This document shows, piece after piece, positions 53,423-63,097 of a DNA stretch of 64,000 nucleotides; position 1 is the first letter of the stretch, and each line of letters begins with the position of its first letter. Under the pieces are notes generated by a model. That model made no database searches and was not told the origin of the DNA. It worked only from the letters and a program-made list of their open reading frames with translations. The stretch comes from an uncultured Pelagibacteraceae bacterium (GTDB taxonomy: Bacteria > Pseudomonadota > Alphaproteobacteria > Pelagibacterales > AG-422-B15). Location: assembly GCA_902525575.1 (NCBI GenBank), contig CABZHU010000002.1, positions 18,467 through 82,466 of the forward strand, written 5' to 3'. A program made the position numbers and the translations under genes.

Positions 53423-54793
53423 TTATAAATAGAGATCATATTCCTCTCGAGGAACAAAACTTGACTCGACATGATCAATTTCACCTTGTTTTGCAGCAGT
53501 ATAAAGATCAAGATATTCTTTTCCAAGATATTTTTTTAATAGTTTGGAAGATTGGAAACGCGCTAACGCTTGGTCCATATTTTTTGGCATATCAATATCA
53601 GCTTCTTTATCCGCTCCTTCGTTATTATCAAAATCAACTTGGTTTGAGGGAGTTAATTCATTAGCTAAACCATTATGCAACCCTGCTAATAAGCATGCTA
53701 GGACTAAGTAAGGATTGGCGTCTGATGAAGCAACGCGATGTTCAATTCTTTTTGCGTCATCTGATCCAGCTGGTATTCTTAATGAAACGTCTCTTCGATT
53801 CCAGGACCAACTTGTATTAACAGGAACGAAATTTCTTGTTTCTATTCTTCTGTAACCATTTCGATTTGGAATAAAGATTGGAAAACTATCATAAAACATT
53901 GATTGAAAACCAGCTATAGCACTTTTTAATTTTTTATTTCCATAACGATTCGGAGTAGCAAAAATATTTTTTTCATTTTTATCATAAACGGAGAGATGAA
54001 GATGCATTCCATTACCTGTTTGATCTAAAAAGGGTTTAGCCATAAATGTTGCTTCATAGCCGTGCCTTGCACTTGTCTCTTTAATAATTCGTCTTAATAA
54101 AGCAGCATCATCTGCGGCTTTCAGAAGATCTCCTGTGTGCTTTAGATTAATTTCATACTGTCCCGCAGCAAATTCACTAGAAGCCGTAGTCGCTGGTATA
54201 TTTTGCATCTCGCAATTCTTGTTAATATCATCAAATAACTTTCCGAAGAGATCAAGGTCTGGTATACCATAAACATGTGTTTTATTAGCACCTTCAGCAG
54301 GTATTGGTTTTCCAGACTCATCTCTGTTTTTGTCTAAAAGATAAAATTCTAATTCAAAAGCAACCACAGGCTTCAATCCAGTGTTCTTAAAATTCTTCAT
54401 AACTTTTTTTAAAATATTTCTAGGGTCAACCTCTGATGGGTCCTTTATTACTCCCCAATTTTCTTGCTCTTTTCTCATTGTGATTAAAACTTGCAAGAAG
54501 CGTTCATCCCACGGTACTGGCTTAATAGTTCCTTTAACAGGAACCAGAACACCATCAGGATCACCATCTGTCCAACCTAGATTCAGGGTATTTGTTACTC
54601 CTCCTAGAACATCTAGATAAAATGCGGAGAATGGGAGAAGAACGCCATCTGAAAAAATTTTATTAGCTTCAAGGACTGGAAAACGTTTTCCTCTTACATA
54701 ACCACATAAATCTGTGAAGATAGCATCGACATATTGAATATTATTGTGCTGGCTTAATATTTCATCAAATTCAGCTTGTGTAGCAACTTCCAT
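53423..54793 (-). CDS. Glutamine-synthetase family ligase, PuuA-like
   Basis: 456 residues. The GS catalytic core has 'VVAFELEFYLLD' (Glu ligands), 'AAGQYEINLKHTGDLLKAADDA' (in parts), 'GNGMHLHLSVYD' and 'RIPAGSDDAKRIEHRVASSDANPY' (in parts). The N-terminal lobe ('FTDLCGYVRGKRFPV') and length match gamma-glutamylputrescine synthetase and related gamma-glutamyl-amine ligases rather than GlnA. It probably glutamylates an amine brought in by the nearby Pot-like transporter. It follows the RHO-like gene by 14 bases. Confidence 0.85.
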   Translation of the reverse strand: MEVATQAEFDEILSQHNNIQYVDAIFTDLCGYVRGKRFPVLEANKIFSDGVLLPFSAFYLDVLGGVTNTLNLGWTDGDPDGVLVPVKGTIKPVPWDERFLQVLITMRKEQENWGVIKDPSEVDPRNILKKVMKNFKNTGLKPVVAFELEFYLLDKNRDESGKPIPAEGANKTHVYGIPDLDLFGKLFDDINKNCEMQNIPATTASSEFAAGQYEINLKHTGDLLKAADDAALLRRIIKETSARHGYEATFMAKPFLDQTGNGMHLHLSVYDKNEKNIFATPNRYGNKKLKSAIAGFQSMFYDSFPIFIPNRNGYRRIETRNFVPVNTSWSWNRRDVSLRIPAGSDDAKRIEHRVASSDANPYLVLACLLAGLHNGLANELTPSNQVDFDNNEGADKEADIDMPKNMDQALARFQSSKLLKKYLGKEYLDLYTAAKQGEIDHVESSFVPREEYDLYL

Positions 54794-54807
54794 TTTATAT
54801 CCCTGAC

Positions 54808-55902
54808 TTAAGTCAGTCCATTAACGTGATTTTGTAAATGACTTAGATAGAACTTTTGATATTGAACCAAGCTTGTCTCTAGTTCGCCATACTTTCCAGG
54901 CTGATAAGCTCGACTTTCAATGCCCTTTTGATTCATTTCACACAATTGGGAATCTTCTGTTGATGTTTGGTCCCAAAGAAAAATCATTTTATCAATGTCA
55001 ACTTCAGCATCTTTGTGAGTAACCCAATATTGAGTAACGATTGTTTTATTTTGACTAACAGGAGTAAATAAAAAAAGAATTACAAATTCATTATTGGCAA
55101 CAAAGCTATTGAATGGGCTAAAACCAATAGCGGTATAACCATGATCCGGTCCTATGGTTTTAAAGTCCCCCATCAGTGAAGAGCATGAATAGCTGCCATC
55201 CATTGTCTCAGACATAATGCCTTCAGGTAAAGGAGTGCGCTCTGCAATTCTAAAATATTTATTGGTATCTTCACTGTACTCGCTAACAAACAAACCTTTA
55301 TTTTGACTTTCAAGTGTCCAATCTTTTATACGTTGATTGAATTCAGGAGATTCAATTCCTGAGCCAACCCCAGCTCCATAAGAATTACAATACGCCTCCC
55401 CATGAACACTTAAATAATCTTTGTGAGTAAATTCACCTCCCCAACAATGCGCGCATTCTTTGAAGTTGTGAATGGTTGCAAGATGAGAAGCATTAAATAT
55501 AAAGTCTTTTTGAAATGCGATCTTACCGTCATTAAGGCCATGAATTTTAATATATGGTTCTAGTGGTTTTATAAATTCTTCAAAGAAATATGGCACTTCA
55601 GAAAAGTTGACAAAAATTAAGCTTTCATAAACTTTTAAATGGCATTTGAAATCAGGTACAGATGATGAGATAGTTAAATTATTGTCTTTAGACATTTTTA
55701 TTTCAACAAACCCGCCATTAATTTGATAAATGAATGTATTGTTTTCATTAAAATAAGATAGATGAGTAAGAAATACCCACTGTTTCTTGAAAACAGCCTC
55801 ATAACTTAGATCAAACAATGCTTTGTTGGTGAAAAAAAGCTGATCCATTCCTGTATTAGGGTCTTGGTTTTTAATAATGTCTCTAATGTTTTGATCAATC
55901 AT
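54808..55902 (-). CDS. Ring-hydroxylating-oxygenase-like protein lacking its Rieske cluster
   Basis: 364 residues. The N- and C-terminal parts align with the alpha subunit of group V (betaine/carnitine-type) Rieske oxygenases: 'QWVFLTHLSYF', 'KVYESLIFVNFSE', 'NFKECAHCW' and 'WDQTSTEDSQL'. The stretch that carries CxH...CxxH in real RHOs is missing: residue 66 goes nearly straight to 'VPDFKCHLK' (82-90). Of the iron triad, His152 and Asp317 remain, but the second His (position 157) is Glu. Catalysis as an ordinary Rieske enzyme is excluded. It may be a regulatory or structural partner of the second RHO at the window end. It is upstream of and near the GS-like gene and divergent from the amidase. 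Confidence 0.8.
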   Translation of the reverse strand: MIDQNIRDIIKNQDPNTGMDQLFFTNKALFDLSYEAVFKKQWVFLTHLSYFNENNTFIYQINGGFVEIKMSKDNNLTISSSVPDFKCHLKVYESLIFVNFSEVPYFFEEFIKPLEPYIKIHGLNDGKIAFQKDFIFNASHLATIHNFKECAHCWGGEFTHKDYLSVHGEAYCNSYGAGVGSGIESPEFNQRIKDWTLESQNKGLFVSEYSEDTNKYFRIAERTPLPEGIMSETMDGSYSCSSLMGDFKTIGPDHGYTAIGFSPFNSFVANNEFVILFLFTPVSQNKTIVTQYWVTHKDAEVDIDKMIFLWDQTSTEDSQLCEMNQKGIESRAYQPGKYGELETSLVQYQKFYLSHLQNHVNGLT

Positions 55903-55954
55903 GGTGTGAATTCAATATATTTTATTAATTAATAAATTAAAATAAAATAATCTT

Positions 55955-57451
55955 ATGAGTAGTTTAGACCTTGATATTTGTTATTTATCAGCTTCTGAAG
56001 CCCTAGAAAAATTTAAAAATAAATCTTTGTCTCCAGTTGAGCTATTAAATGAGACAATAAAAAGAATTGAAAATGTAAACCCAAAAATTAATGCTTTTAA
56101 TTTTTTTCGCTTCGAAGAAGCATTGAAAGAAGCAAAACATTCAGAATTAAAATATACAGAAGATAAATCTACTTTGCCTTTGGAAGGTTTACCTTTAGCA
56201 ATTAAAGATGAAGTTAATATAAAGGGACAACCTAATAAGAATGGAAGCTTAATCTATAAAGACGTAATAGCAGAAGGAACTGACGTAGATGTAGAGTCCC
56301 TTGTAAGCTCTGGTGCAATAATTCATGCACGCACAACTAACCCAGAGTTTTCACTGACATCATTCTGCCATTCCAAAGTAAATGGCGTCACAAGAAATCC
56401 CTGGAACTTAGATATGACACCAGGAGGTTCAAGTGGGGGAAGTGCTGCCGCACTAGCGTCGGGTTGTGCATCACTTGCAACTGGTAGTGATATAGGTGGA
56501 TCAATTCGTATCCCTGCTGGGGCCTGCGGAGTCGTTGGTTACAAACCTCCCTATGGAAGAAATCCAATGGGTTATCCTTTTAATCATGATCCGTATTGTG
56601 TTGTTGGTCCCCTTGCGAGAACTGTTAGTGATTGTGCCCTTATGCAAAATGTTATGAGTGGTCCAAATAAAAATGATATTGCTTCACTCAGACCCAAAAA
56701 AATTATTCCTAATAAGTTTGAGAATATTAAGAACTGGAAAATTGCTTATTCACTTGATCTTGGATTTTTTGAGGTGGATGAAGAAGTTGAAAAAAATACA
56801 TTGGAGGCTTTGAAAAAATTTGAGACTCTTGGTGCAACAATTACAGAAGTAAAATTAAATTGGAATCGAGATGAAGTAAATTCAGTTTGCTTTAGTCATT
56901 ACGCTAATTCATTTTATGGCCTCATAGCAAAATTTTCAAACGATGAAAAAAAACTATTAACTGATTATGCAAAAATGTTTGCTGAAGTCCCTGAATTACA
57001 TATCAGAGCGATTCAAAATAATGAAAAGTACTATCATGATCAAATAGGGGCTTATGTTGGATATGATGTTATTGAAAGCTCAGAAATCACAGGCCGTATG
57101 TATTCAGAAATTGGGCCAATATTAGACAGTTACGATTTATTTATATGTCCTACAAACTCTTTACCTTCAATTAAGGCTGATATTGATATTGTTAATGAAA
57201 ATATCATTATCAATAATAAAGAGCAGGAGTGTGCAGATTTTTCTTGGGTCATGTCACATCCATTTAATATGCTGGGTAAATTACCGGTCCTATCAGTCCC
57301 TTCAGGATTAAGCTCTAGCAATATTCCAACAGGAATCCAAATTATTGCACGATCTTACAGTGATGAATTAGTATTCCAGGGTGGGTACAACTACGAAATG
57401 TTAGATCCATGGCTCAATTCCAGCAAAAATCGTCCTTTGATTCACTTTTAA
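55955..57451 (+). CDS. Amidase (amidase-signature family)
   Basis: 498 residues. The Ser-cisSer-Lys triad is visible: Lys84 ('AIKDEVN'), Ser159 ('GGSSGGSAA') and nucleophile Ser183 ('GSDIGGSIR'). It resembles acylamidases and glutamyl-amidases; beside a PuuA-like ligase it could hydrolyse a gamma-glutamyl amide, but this is only context. It is divergent from the RHO-like gene and followed by the solute-binding protein on the same strand, with its own promoter for the latter. Confidence 0.88.
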   Translation: MSSLDLDICYLSASEALEKFKNKSLSPVELLNETIKRIENVNPKINAFNFFRFEEALKEAKHSELKYTEDKSTLPLEGLPLAIKDEVNIKGQPNKNGSLIYKDVIAEGTDVDVESLVSSGAIIHARTTNPEFSLTSFCHSKVNGVTRNPWNLDMTPGGSSGGSAAALASGCASLATGSDIGGSIRIPAGACGVVGYKPPYGRNPMGYPFNHDPYCVVGPLARTVSDCALMQNVMSGPNKNDIASLRPKKIIPNKFENIKNWKIAYSLDLGFFEVDEEVEKNTLEALKKFETLGATITEVKLNWNRDEVNSVCFSHYANSFYGLIAKFSNDEKKLLTDYAKMFAEVPELHIRAIQNNEKYYHDQIGAYVGYDVIESSEITGRMYSEIGPILDSYDLFICPTNSLPSIKADIDIVNENIIINNKEQECADFSWVMSHPFNMLGKLPVLSVPSGLSSSNIPTGIQIIARSYSDELVFQGGYNYEMLDPWLNSSKNRPLIHF

Positions 57452-57455
57452 TATA

Positions 57456-57483
57456 TTGACCAACGACCCTATAGGTGTACAAT
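57456..57483 (+). promoter_or_regulatory. Promoter for the PotD-like gene
   Basis: -35 TTGACC (57456-57461), 16-base spacer, -10 TACAAT (57478-57483). A perfect 8-base palindrome CCTATAGG (57468-57475) lies between them and may be an operator. AGGA at 57505-57508 is the ribosome site for the ATG at 57518. Confidence 0.65.
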
Positions 57484-57517
57484 TTTTAGTATAAATAAAA
57501 AAAAAGGATGATTAATA

Positions 57518-58597
57518 ATGAAAAAATCAATTTTTACAGTTTTATTAGGAGCAGCTTTAATAGCTCTTATAGCTGGATGTTCTCAACAAGAAGAAGAAGT
57601 TGCACAGTCTAAACCAGGGCCTGGATCAGTCTTCTTGTGGGGTGGCTATGATGATGATGGCCTATTTGGATCATACGCTGCAGAGCATGGTTCCCCCGAA
57701 TACTCAATATTTGGTGACGCTGAAGAGGGATTGCAAAAGCTAAAAGCAGGCTTTGAAGTTGACTTAGCATGGCCTTGCCAAGGTGAAATAAAAAGATGGG
57801 TAAGAGCCGGCGTATTAGAGCCACTTGATCCGTCAAGAATTGATAACTGGGATGATATGTTCCCTGAAGTTAGAGACCTGCCAAGCGGTATGGTTGATGG
57901 TAAGCATTATTTTGCACCAGTCGACTGGGGAGACACTACATTGTTTTACATGGCAGACAGAGTCGATTGGATGGATGCCTCTAATGAAAGTTTTGCTCTA
58001 ATGGAAGACCCAAGAGTAAAAGGTAAAGTCGGTATCTTAGACTCAGCTGCAGACTCTTTGTTTTTAATGATGCACCATCTTGGAGTTGATATCAGAGAAC
58101 AAGATCAATTAACGAAAGCTGCTATTGACAAAGGTATCGATAAGTTTCGTGAAATGAGAGATAATGGTCAAATTCGTGCATTCTTTGGAGATACATCTTC
58201 AATGATTGAAGCGCTAGGAAACGAGGAAATAGACGTAGCACTTGGATGGAACGAAATAGCATGGAGTGCAGGAGCAAAAATGATGCAGCCTGCTAATGGC
58301 ACAATGACTTGGGCTTGCGGTCTTGCGATTGTTAAAGGTGCAGACCTTGATAAAGCATACGCAATGATTAATGGTGCAACTAGTGCAGAAACATCTGCTT
58401 ACTTATTAAGTGAGTGGGGTTATGGACACAGCAATAAAGCTGGCTTTAGCACACTTACAGCTGACGAATTGGCTGAGCGTGGTGTTGCATCAAATCCTAT
58501 AGAGCATTTAAATAATGGAATGTTCTCTGTGATGCCAACTGACGAAGTTACTGACTACATGGAAGCTCAGTGGGCTGAAATGGTAGCTGGCGGTTAA
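57518..58597 (+). CDS. PotD-like solute-binding lipoprotein
   Basis: 359 residues. The lipobox is 'LIAGC' (Cys21), so it is lipid-anchored. It belongs to the extracellular solute-binding family of spermidine/putrescine importers ('WPCQGEIKRWVRAGVLEPLD', in parts, 'APVDWGDTTLFYM', 'LGWNEIAWSAGAKMM'). Aromatic and acidic residues ('WGGYDDDGLFGSY') could bind a cationic amine. The permease and ATPase genes are on the opposite strand immediately beyond the terminator, so they are a split operon. Substrate unproven; quaternary amines are also possible. Confidence 0.88.
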   Translation: MKKSIFTVLLGAALIALIAGCSQQEEEVAQSKPGPGSVFLWGGYDDDGLFGSYAAEHGSPEYSIFGDAEEGLQKLKAGFEVDLAWPCQGEIKRWVRAGVLEPLDPSRIDNWDDMFPEVRDLPSGMVDGKHYFAPVDWGDTTLFYMADRVDWMDASNESFALMEDPRVKGKVGILDSAADSLFLMMHHLGVDIREQDQLTKAAIDKGIDKFREMRDNGQIRAFFGDTSSMIEALGNEEIDVALGWNEIAWSAGAKMMQPANGTMTWACGLAIVKGADLDKAYAMINGATSAETSAYLLSEWGYGHSNKAGFSTLTADELAERGVASNPIEHLNNGMFSVMPTDEVTDYMEAQWAEMVAGG

Positions 58598-58619
58598 TTC
58601 ACTGCTAATTGGCTAATTT

Positions 58620-58655
58620 AAAATAGCCTGTTCTCTCTTGAGGACAGGCTATTTT
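58620..58655. terminator. Bidirectional terminator between convergent genes
   Basis: A 16-base stem (58620-58635 with 58640-58655) with one G.T pair and a four-base TCTT loop, flanked by A's on one side and T's on the other. It serves the PotD-like gene on + and the ATPase row on -. The stop codon of the ATPase gene (58649-58651) lies inside the right arm. Confidence 0.9.
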
Positions 58656-59731
58656 TTATTGAGTAAGGAAATATCGTTTAAATTTATGCTGATAAAGCAT
58701 TTACCATCTTGAAAAGACTGATTATCAAAATATTGTGATGATACGGTTATAATTTTTTCTATTTCTTTAGTTTCTACGTAAAATTTTGTCATTTCACCTA
58801 GATATGATGTTTGCTTGATTTTACCTTGTAAGCAAATATCCCAGTCTGATTTTTCTTTGTCAATCATCATTGTCTCTGGACGAACACTGCAAATAACATC
58901 TGAGGCATTTTCACTTATATTGAGATTATTTTTTATTTTAAATAAACCAAGATCTTCAATGTTAACATTAATATATTCTCCGTCTTTAGAATCCGTCTTA
59001 GCTTTTAAAAAATTAGTTTCGCCAATAAAGTCACTAACAAATATATTTTGAGGATTTTTATATAATTCGTTTGGAGATGACATCTGCTGAATTTTACCTT
59101 CACTCATCACCGCAACTCGGTCTGACATACTAATAGCCTCTTGCTGGTCGTGTGTAACAAATACAAAAGTTATTCCAATCTCTTTTTGAAGAGTTCTTAG
59201 TTCGAGTTGCATTTCGTCACGTAACTTTTTATCTAGTGCCCCAAGTGGCTCATCCAGTAATAATACTTTCGGTTGTCTTACTAAAGCCCTTGCTAATGCT
59301 ACTCTTTGTCTTTGACCTCCAGATAGTTGGCTACTATAGCGTTCCTCATAACCTTCTAATTTTACCAACGACAAAACATCCTTAACTCTTTTGATAATTT
59401 CATCATTTGTTAAGCCAAGTTTTCTAAGACCAAACTGAACATTTTTCTCAACGTTTATGTGCGGAAAAATTGCGTAGTTCTGAAAAACCATATTTGTAGG
59501 TCTTTTATCAGGAGGTAATGCGGTAATATCACTGCCATCAAGTAATAGATTTCCACTAGTTGGATACTCAAAGCCAGCTAGTAATCTCAATAAGGTTGTT
59601 TTACCACAACCAGACGGACCTAGCAGAGAGAAAAACTCTCCCTCTTTAATTTGAAAAGAGACATCATCTACCGCTTTTACATTTCCAAAATGCTTAGAAA
59701 TTTGGTTTATCTGTATAAAAGAATCATTCAT
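58649..59731 (-). CDS. ABC transporter ATP-binding protein, PotA-like
   Basis: 360 residues. Walker A 'GPSGCGKTT' (38-46), Q-loop 'MVFQNYAIFPH', signature 'LSGGQRQR', Walker B 'VLLLDEPLGALD' and switch 'VTHDQQEA', then a TOBE domain (about 275-355, 'CSVRPETM'). The closest functional group is the polyamine/iron/ quaternary-amine importers. Its start overlaps the permease gene by eight bases. Confidence 0.92.
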   Translation of the reverse strand: MNDSFIQINQISKHFGNVKAVDDVSFQIKEGEFFSLLGPSGCGKTTLLRLLAGFEYPTSGNLLLDGSDITALPPDKRPTNMVFQNYAIFPHINVEKNVQFGLRKLGLTNDEIIKRVKDVLSLVKLEGYEERYSSQLSGGQRQRVALARALVRQPKVLLLDEPLGALDKKLRDEMQLELRTLQKEIGITFVFVTHDQQEAISMSDRVAVMSEGKIQQMSSPNELYKNPQNIFVSDFIGETNFLKAKTDSKDGEYINVNIEDLGLFKIKNNLNISENASDVICSVRPETMMIDKEKSDWDICLQGKIKQTSYLGEMTKFYVETKEIEKIITVSSQYFDNQSFQDGKCFISINLNDISLLNKK

Positions 59732-60539
59732 GTATTTTTATTCCAAATTCAGCTTTCTCTTTTCCTTGACCAAGGTTTCGCAACCAGAATGCTAACAAAA
59801 CTATAAAAGTAGTAAACACAATTATAACCGCTCCTAAAGCCAATACATGAGGCAGTTTCTGAATAAATCTCATTTGAGCCCACATATACATAGGCAATGT
59901 TGCATCACTTCCAGTTAAGAAGAATGCCAGAACAAATTCATCAAATGAAATTATAAAGCTCAATAAAAGTGAAGCTATTATACCTGGTAGGTATAATGGA
60001 AGAGATACTCGGTAAAATGTCCCCCAAGCGTTTTCTCCAAGGTCTCTTGAAGCTTCCTCAAGTGAGAAATCAAATCCTTCTATACGAGCGATTAAGATAA
60101 GCATTGCGAATGGAGTGCAAAAAAGAATATGTCCTAAAGTTACCGGTACAAGTCCTAATTTAAAACCGAGGCTCAACCAAATCACAAGTATTGCAACTGC
60201 TAAAATAATTTCAGGGATTAAAAAAGGGATCATAATGGCACCATAAGAAATATTTTGTCCTCTGAATTTATACCGTGCGAATGCTTTGGCCGCAAACAGT
60301 GCAATTGTTGTGCTGACAACACTTGCCACTACACCTACTTTGATGCTAGCCCAAAGAGCTTTATGTAAATTTGTTTTTGCCCACATTTCTTCATAATGCT
60401 CTGTTGTAAATCCTGAGAGGGGGAATGACATATAATTTGCGTCATTAAAACTAAATATTGGCAAGAATAAAACAGGAATATATAAAAATGCAAAATACAA
60501 TAATGTGTAAATTAACAATGTATTATTTTTTTGCTCCAC
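59724..60539 (-). CDS. ABC permease, PotC-like
   Basis: 271 residues with six membrane segments. The EAA loop is 'EEASRDLGENAWGTFYRVSLPLYLPG', in parts, contacting the ATPase. 'FLIPEIILAVAILVIWLSLG' and 'FDEFVLAFFLTG' are typical of PotC. It abuts the PotB-like gene with no spacer. Confidence 0.92.
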   Translation of the reverse strand: MEQKNNTLLIYTLLYFAFLYIPVLFLPIFSFNDANYMSFPLSGFTTEHYEEMWAKTNLHKALWASIKVGVVASVVSTTIALFAAKAFARYKFRGQNISYGAIMIPFLIPEIILAVAILVIWLSLGFKLGLVPVTLGHILFCTPFAMLILIARIEGFDFSLEEASRDLGENAWGTFYRVSLPLYLPGIIASLLLSFIISFDEFVLAFFLTGSDATLPMYMWAQMRFIQKLPHVLALGAVIIVFTTFIVLLAFWLRNLGQGKEKAEFGIKIHE

Positions 60540-61424
60540 TTATGAAATCCTCTGAGTAAGTTTTTTTGTTGTATATGAAACAATCATTGTCACTATTGCT
60601 ACAGTAATAAGCATAATGGTCGCAGAAGCAGCCCCAAGAGGAAGATTATTTACTTTTCCAAAGTAGGCTTGAATCATATTTGACAGCATTCTACCGTCAG
60701 TTCCCCCAAGCAAAGCAGGAGTTACATAATCTCCAACAGTTGGAATAAAGATAATTAATATAGCGCCAATTATTCCAGGAAGAGATAATGGAAGAGTGAT
60801 TTTCCAAAAAGTTTCTAGTCTTGACAATCCTAAGTCTCTGGCAGCTTCAATTAGAGAAAAATCTATTTTATCCAATGAAACATACAAAGGCAGTAAAGCA
60901 AATGCTGCCCATGCATGGGTGAGGGTTATAATAACCGCTGTCTCAGAATACATTAAAAAAGTGAGAGGTTCACTAAGCAGTCCTGCATTAATTAAGGAAG
61001 AATTAATAACTCCTTTTGTCCCAAGTATAATTTTCCAAGAAAAAACCCTCAAAAGATAGGATGTCCAGAAAGGTAAAGTCAATAAAACAAGCCATAGCAT
61101 TTTATTTTTCTTTACGTAAAAAGCTATGTAATAACAGACAGGATATGCAGTAAGAAGAGTTACGAAAGTTACAATAAACGAAATCTTCACTGATTTTATA
61201 AGTAGTGAAACAAGCAAATTACTTTGAAAAAAATCAATGTACCTTGTGATAGTAAAAGAGTAGTCAATTTCTGTGAAACTGGTTTGAGTAAAAAAACTAA
61301 AACTTAACATTAGCCCTAAGGGTATAAGCATAGCTAAAGTAACTAAGATCAATGCAGGAGAAAGTAGTGAATAAGCTTTTGCAGGATCACTCCTCGCATA
61401 AAATGACTTCCAGACTTGCAACAT
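60540..61424 (-). CDS. ABC permease, PotB-like
   Basis: 294 residues with six membrane segments. The EAA loop is 'IEAARDLGLSRLETFWKITLPLSLPG', in parts. 'LLTLPFWTSYLLRVFSWKIILG' and 'FIPTVGDYVTPALLGG' are PotB marks. With the PotC-like gene it forms the importer pore. Confidence 0.92.
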   Translation of the reverse strand: MLQVWKSFYARSDPAKAYSLLSPALILVTLAMLIPLGLMLSFSFFTQTSFTEIDYSFTITRYIDFFQSNLLVSLLIKSVKISFIVTFVTLLTAYPVCYYIAFYVKKNKMLWLVLLTLPFWTSYLLRVFSWKIILGTKGVINSSLINAGLLSEPLTFLMYSETAVIITLTHAWAAFALLPLYVSLDKIDFSLIEAARDLGLSRLETFWKITLPLSLPGIIGAILIIFIPTVGDYVTPALLGGTDGRMLSNMIQAYFGKVNNLPLGAASATIMLITVAIVTMIVSYTTKKLTQRIS

Positions 61425-61460
61425 AAGAAAATTTTAATTTATATAAATAATAGATGCAAT

Positions 61461-62816
61461 TTATATTTCTTTTTTACTTTTATCAGTAAAATTTGAATAC
61501 CATAGATACAGTCTTAAGTACCATAATCTTAAAAAACCTAGTGGTATTTTAGGAGAGAGACCCTGATAGACTTTTGATATATTTGTTTCCCCACTGTTGG
61601 ACTCATAAATCATCTCAGCCAACTTCTTTCCACAATAAACTGTAGTATTGTTTCCATTAGCTTGATAGCCATAAGAAAACAGTACTGACTTATCATCATC
61701 TAGTGCACCGAATGCTGGGACGAAATCTCTAGTCATGACTACTGTACCTCTCCAGTAGTGATCAATATCTATATTGTTCCAATTAGGAAAAACTCCCTTA
61801 AATTTTTGAGTCATTAATTCTCTCATTTTCAGTGCACTTGCATCATCGCCATAAGTATCGCCTCTTGTACCAAATAACATTCTGTTAGAAGGCATTCTTC
61901 TGTAATAATATAAAATTTCTCTAGAATTACATATAGGATTTAACGTTTTATAGTTTTGTAACTTAAATTCATCATCACTCATTTCTCTAGTAACAATAAT
62001 GTTTGATAGGACTGGCATCATTCTATTAGCAAAACTTGGGTGAAGTGATTCATCCGTATAGCCGTTAGTAGCTACAACAACTTTATTTGCAGTAAGTGAT
62101 CCACCTTCTGTTATTAATTTATGTGATCCATTTCTCTCCCATTTTTTTACTCTCGAAAAACTATGCAATTTAGCACCGGCATCCACAGTTGCTGATGCAA
62201 ACCCTCGCATAAATGCCATAGGATTCATTGCAAATCCAGCTTCTGTAAAAACTGCGCCAAATTGTTCTGTTGATTGGTGTCCAACTTCATCAAATTCTTC
62301 CTTAGGAATCCATTTTGTATTGATTCCAAAATACTCTTTTAATTCATTTCCCCATTCTTTTAATTCTTCGCTACTCGCTGGATGGTGGGCTACATCAAGG
62401 TTGCCATCACCTACTTTTTCACAATCAATATTATTTTCTGATATGATTGATGAAAGAAGTTCAACGCCCTCAATTTGAGATGAAAAAAATTTCTTTGTCT
62501 CTTCCATCCCAAACTTTTTTATTAATTGTGTCGTTGATAATTTTGTTGCTGGCAGGCAACAAAAACCAGCGTTCCTTGCGCTGCTTGCGAAACCATAGTG
62601 CCCAGCTTCTAACACTCTTACATCTCCACCATAATTTTTTGCAATATGATACGCGGTACTAATGCCTGTAAATCCGCCTCCAATGACACATACATCGCAT
62701 GATTGATCGCCTATTAATTTTGGATACTTATTTTGATCAATGCCGCTGACCTCTTCCCAATAGCTTTCAATGGGTTTATTGACATCGTATATTGCCTTAT
62801 CATATAGTTGTTTCAT
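61461..62816 (-). CDS. FAD-dependent amine oxidoreductase (DAO family, PuuB-like)
   Basis: 451 residues. FAD-binding 'DVCVIGGGFTGISTAYHIA' (41-59), then 'VLEAGHYGFASSARNAGFC' (about 68-86). 'YYRRMPSNRMLFGTRGDTYG' and 'FSYGYQANGNNTTVYCGKKLAEM', in parts, match the GabR/PuuB and dimethylglycine/sarcosine-oxidase branch. It may oxidise a gamma-glutamyl amine (as PuuB does after PuuA) or an N-methyl amine. It lies upstream of the permease genes with a 36-base gap, probably in one operon. Confidence 0.88.
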   Translation of the reverse strand: MKQLYDKAIYDVNKPIESYWEEVSGIDQNKYPKLIGDQSCDVCVIGGGFTGISTAYHIAKNYGGDVRVLEAGHYGFASSARNAGFCCLPATKLSTTQLIKKFGMEETKKFFSSQIEGVELLSSIISENNIDCEKVGDGNLDVAHHPASSEELKEWGNELKEYFGINTKWIPKEEFDEVGHQSTEQFGAVFTEAGFAMNPMAFMRGFASATVDAGAKLHSFSRVKKWERNGSHKLITEGGSLTANKVVVATNGYTDESLHPSFANRMMPVLSNIIVTREMSDDEFKLQNYKTLNPICNSREILYYYRRMPSNRMLFGTRGDTYGDDASALKMRELMTQKFKGVFPNWNNIDIDHYWRGTVVMTRDFVPAFGALDDDKSVLFSYGYQANGNNTTVYCGKKLAEMIYESNSGETNISKVYQGLSPKIPLGFLRLWYLRLYLWYSNFTDKSKKEI

Positions 62817-62841
62817 TCTATTTCTAGCGCCCTATGAAACT

Positions 62842-63060
62842 TTAATTTGGTATCCCATATCGGACTATTTCACCATACTTTTTTGATGTAATCCAATTAC
62901 CTTTTGTATCCTTTACGGAGGTAAGAAAATTAAATTCTTTTCTTTCTAAAACATAATCAGATTTTGGACCCCCAAATCTTTTTTTATTTTCAATAGCTGT
63001 TTCTGAAAAAGCTATTGTAGAAATAACAAAAAAGGTGACTACTGTGAAGAACGTTTTCAT
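62842..63060 (-). CDS. Small secreted protein, hypothetical
   Basis: 72 residues. A signal peptide (about 1-19, 'STIAFS-ET') leads to a 53-residue mature part with 'RFGGPKSDYVLERKEFNFL' and 'WITSKKYGEIVRYG'. No family recognised. It lies between the amine oxidase and the RHO genes on the same strand, 37 bases from the RHO stop. Confidence 0.6.
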   Translation of the reverse strand: MKTFFTVVTFFVISTIAFSETAIENKKRFGGPKSDYVLERKEFNFLTSVKDTKGNWITSKKYGEIVRYGIPN

Positions 63061-63097
63061 GTTATATTGAATCGTAACCTCTTTATTACATTTAATA

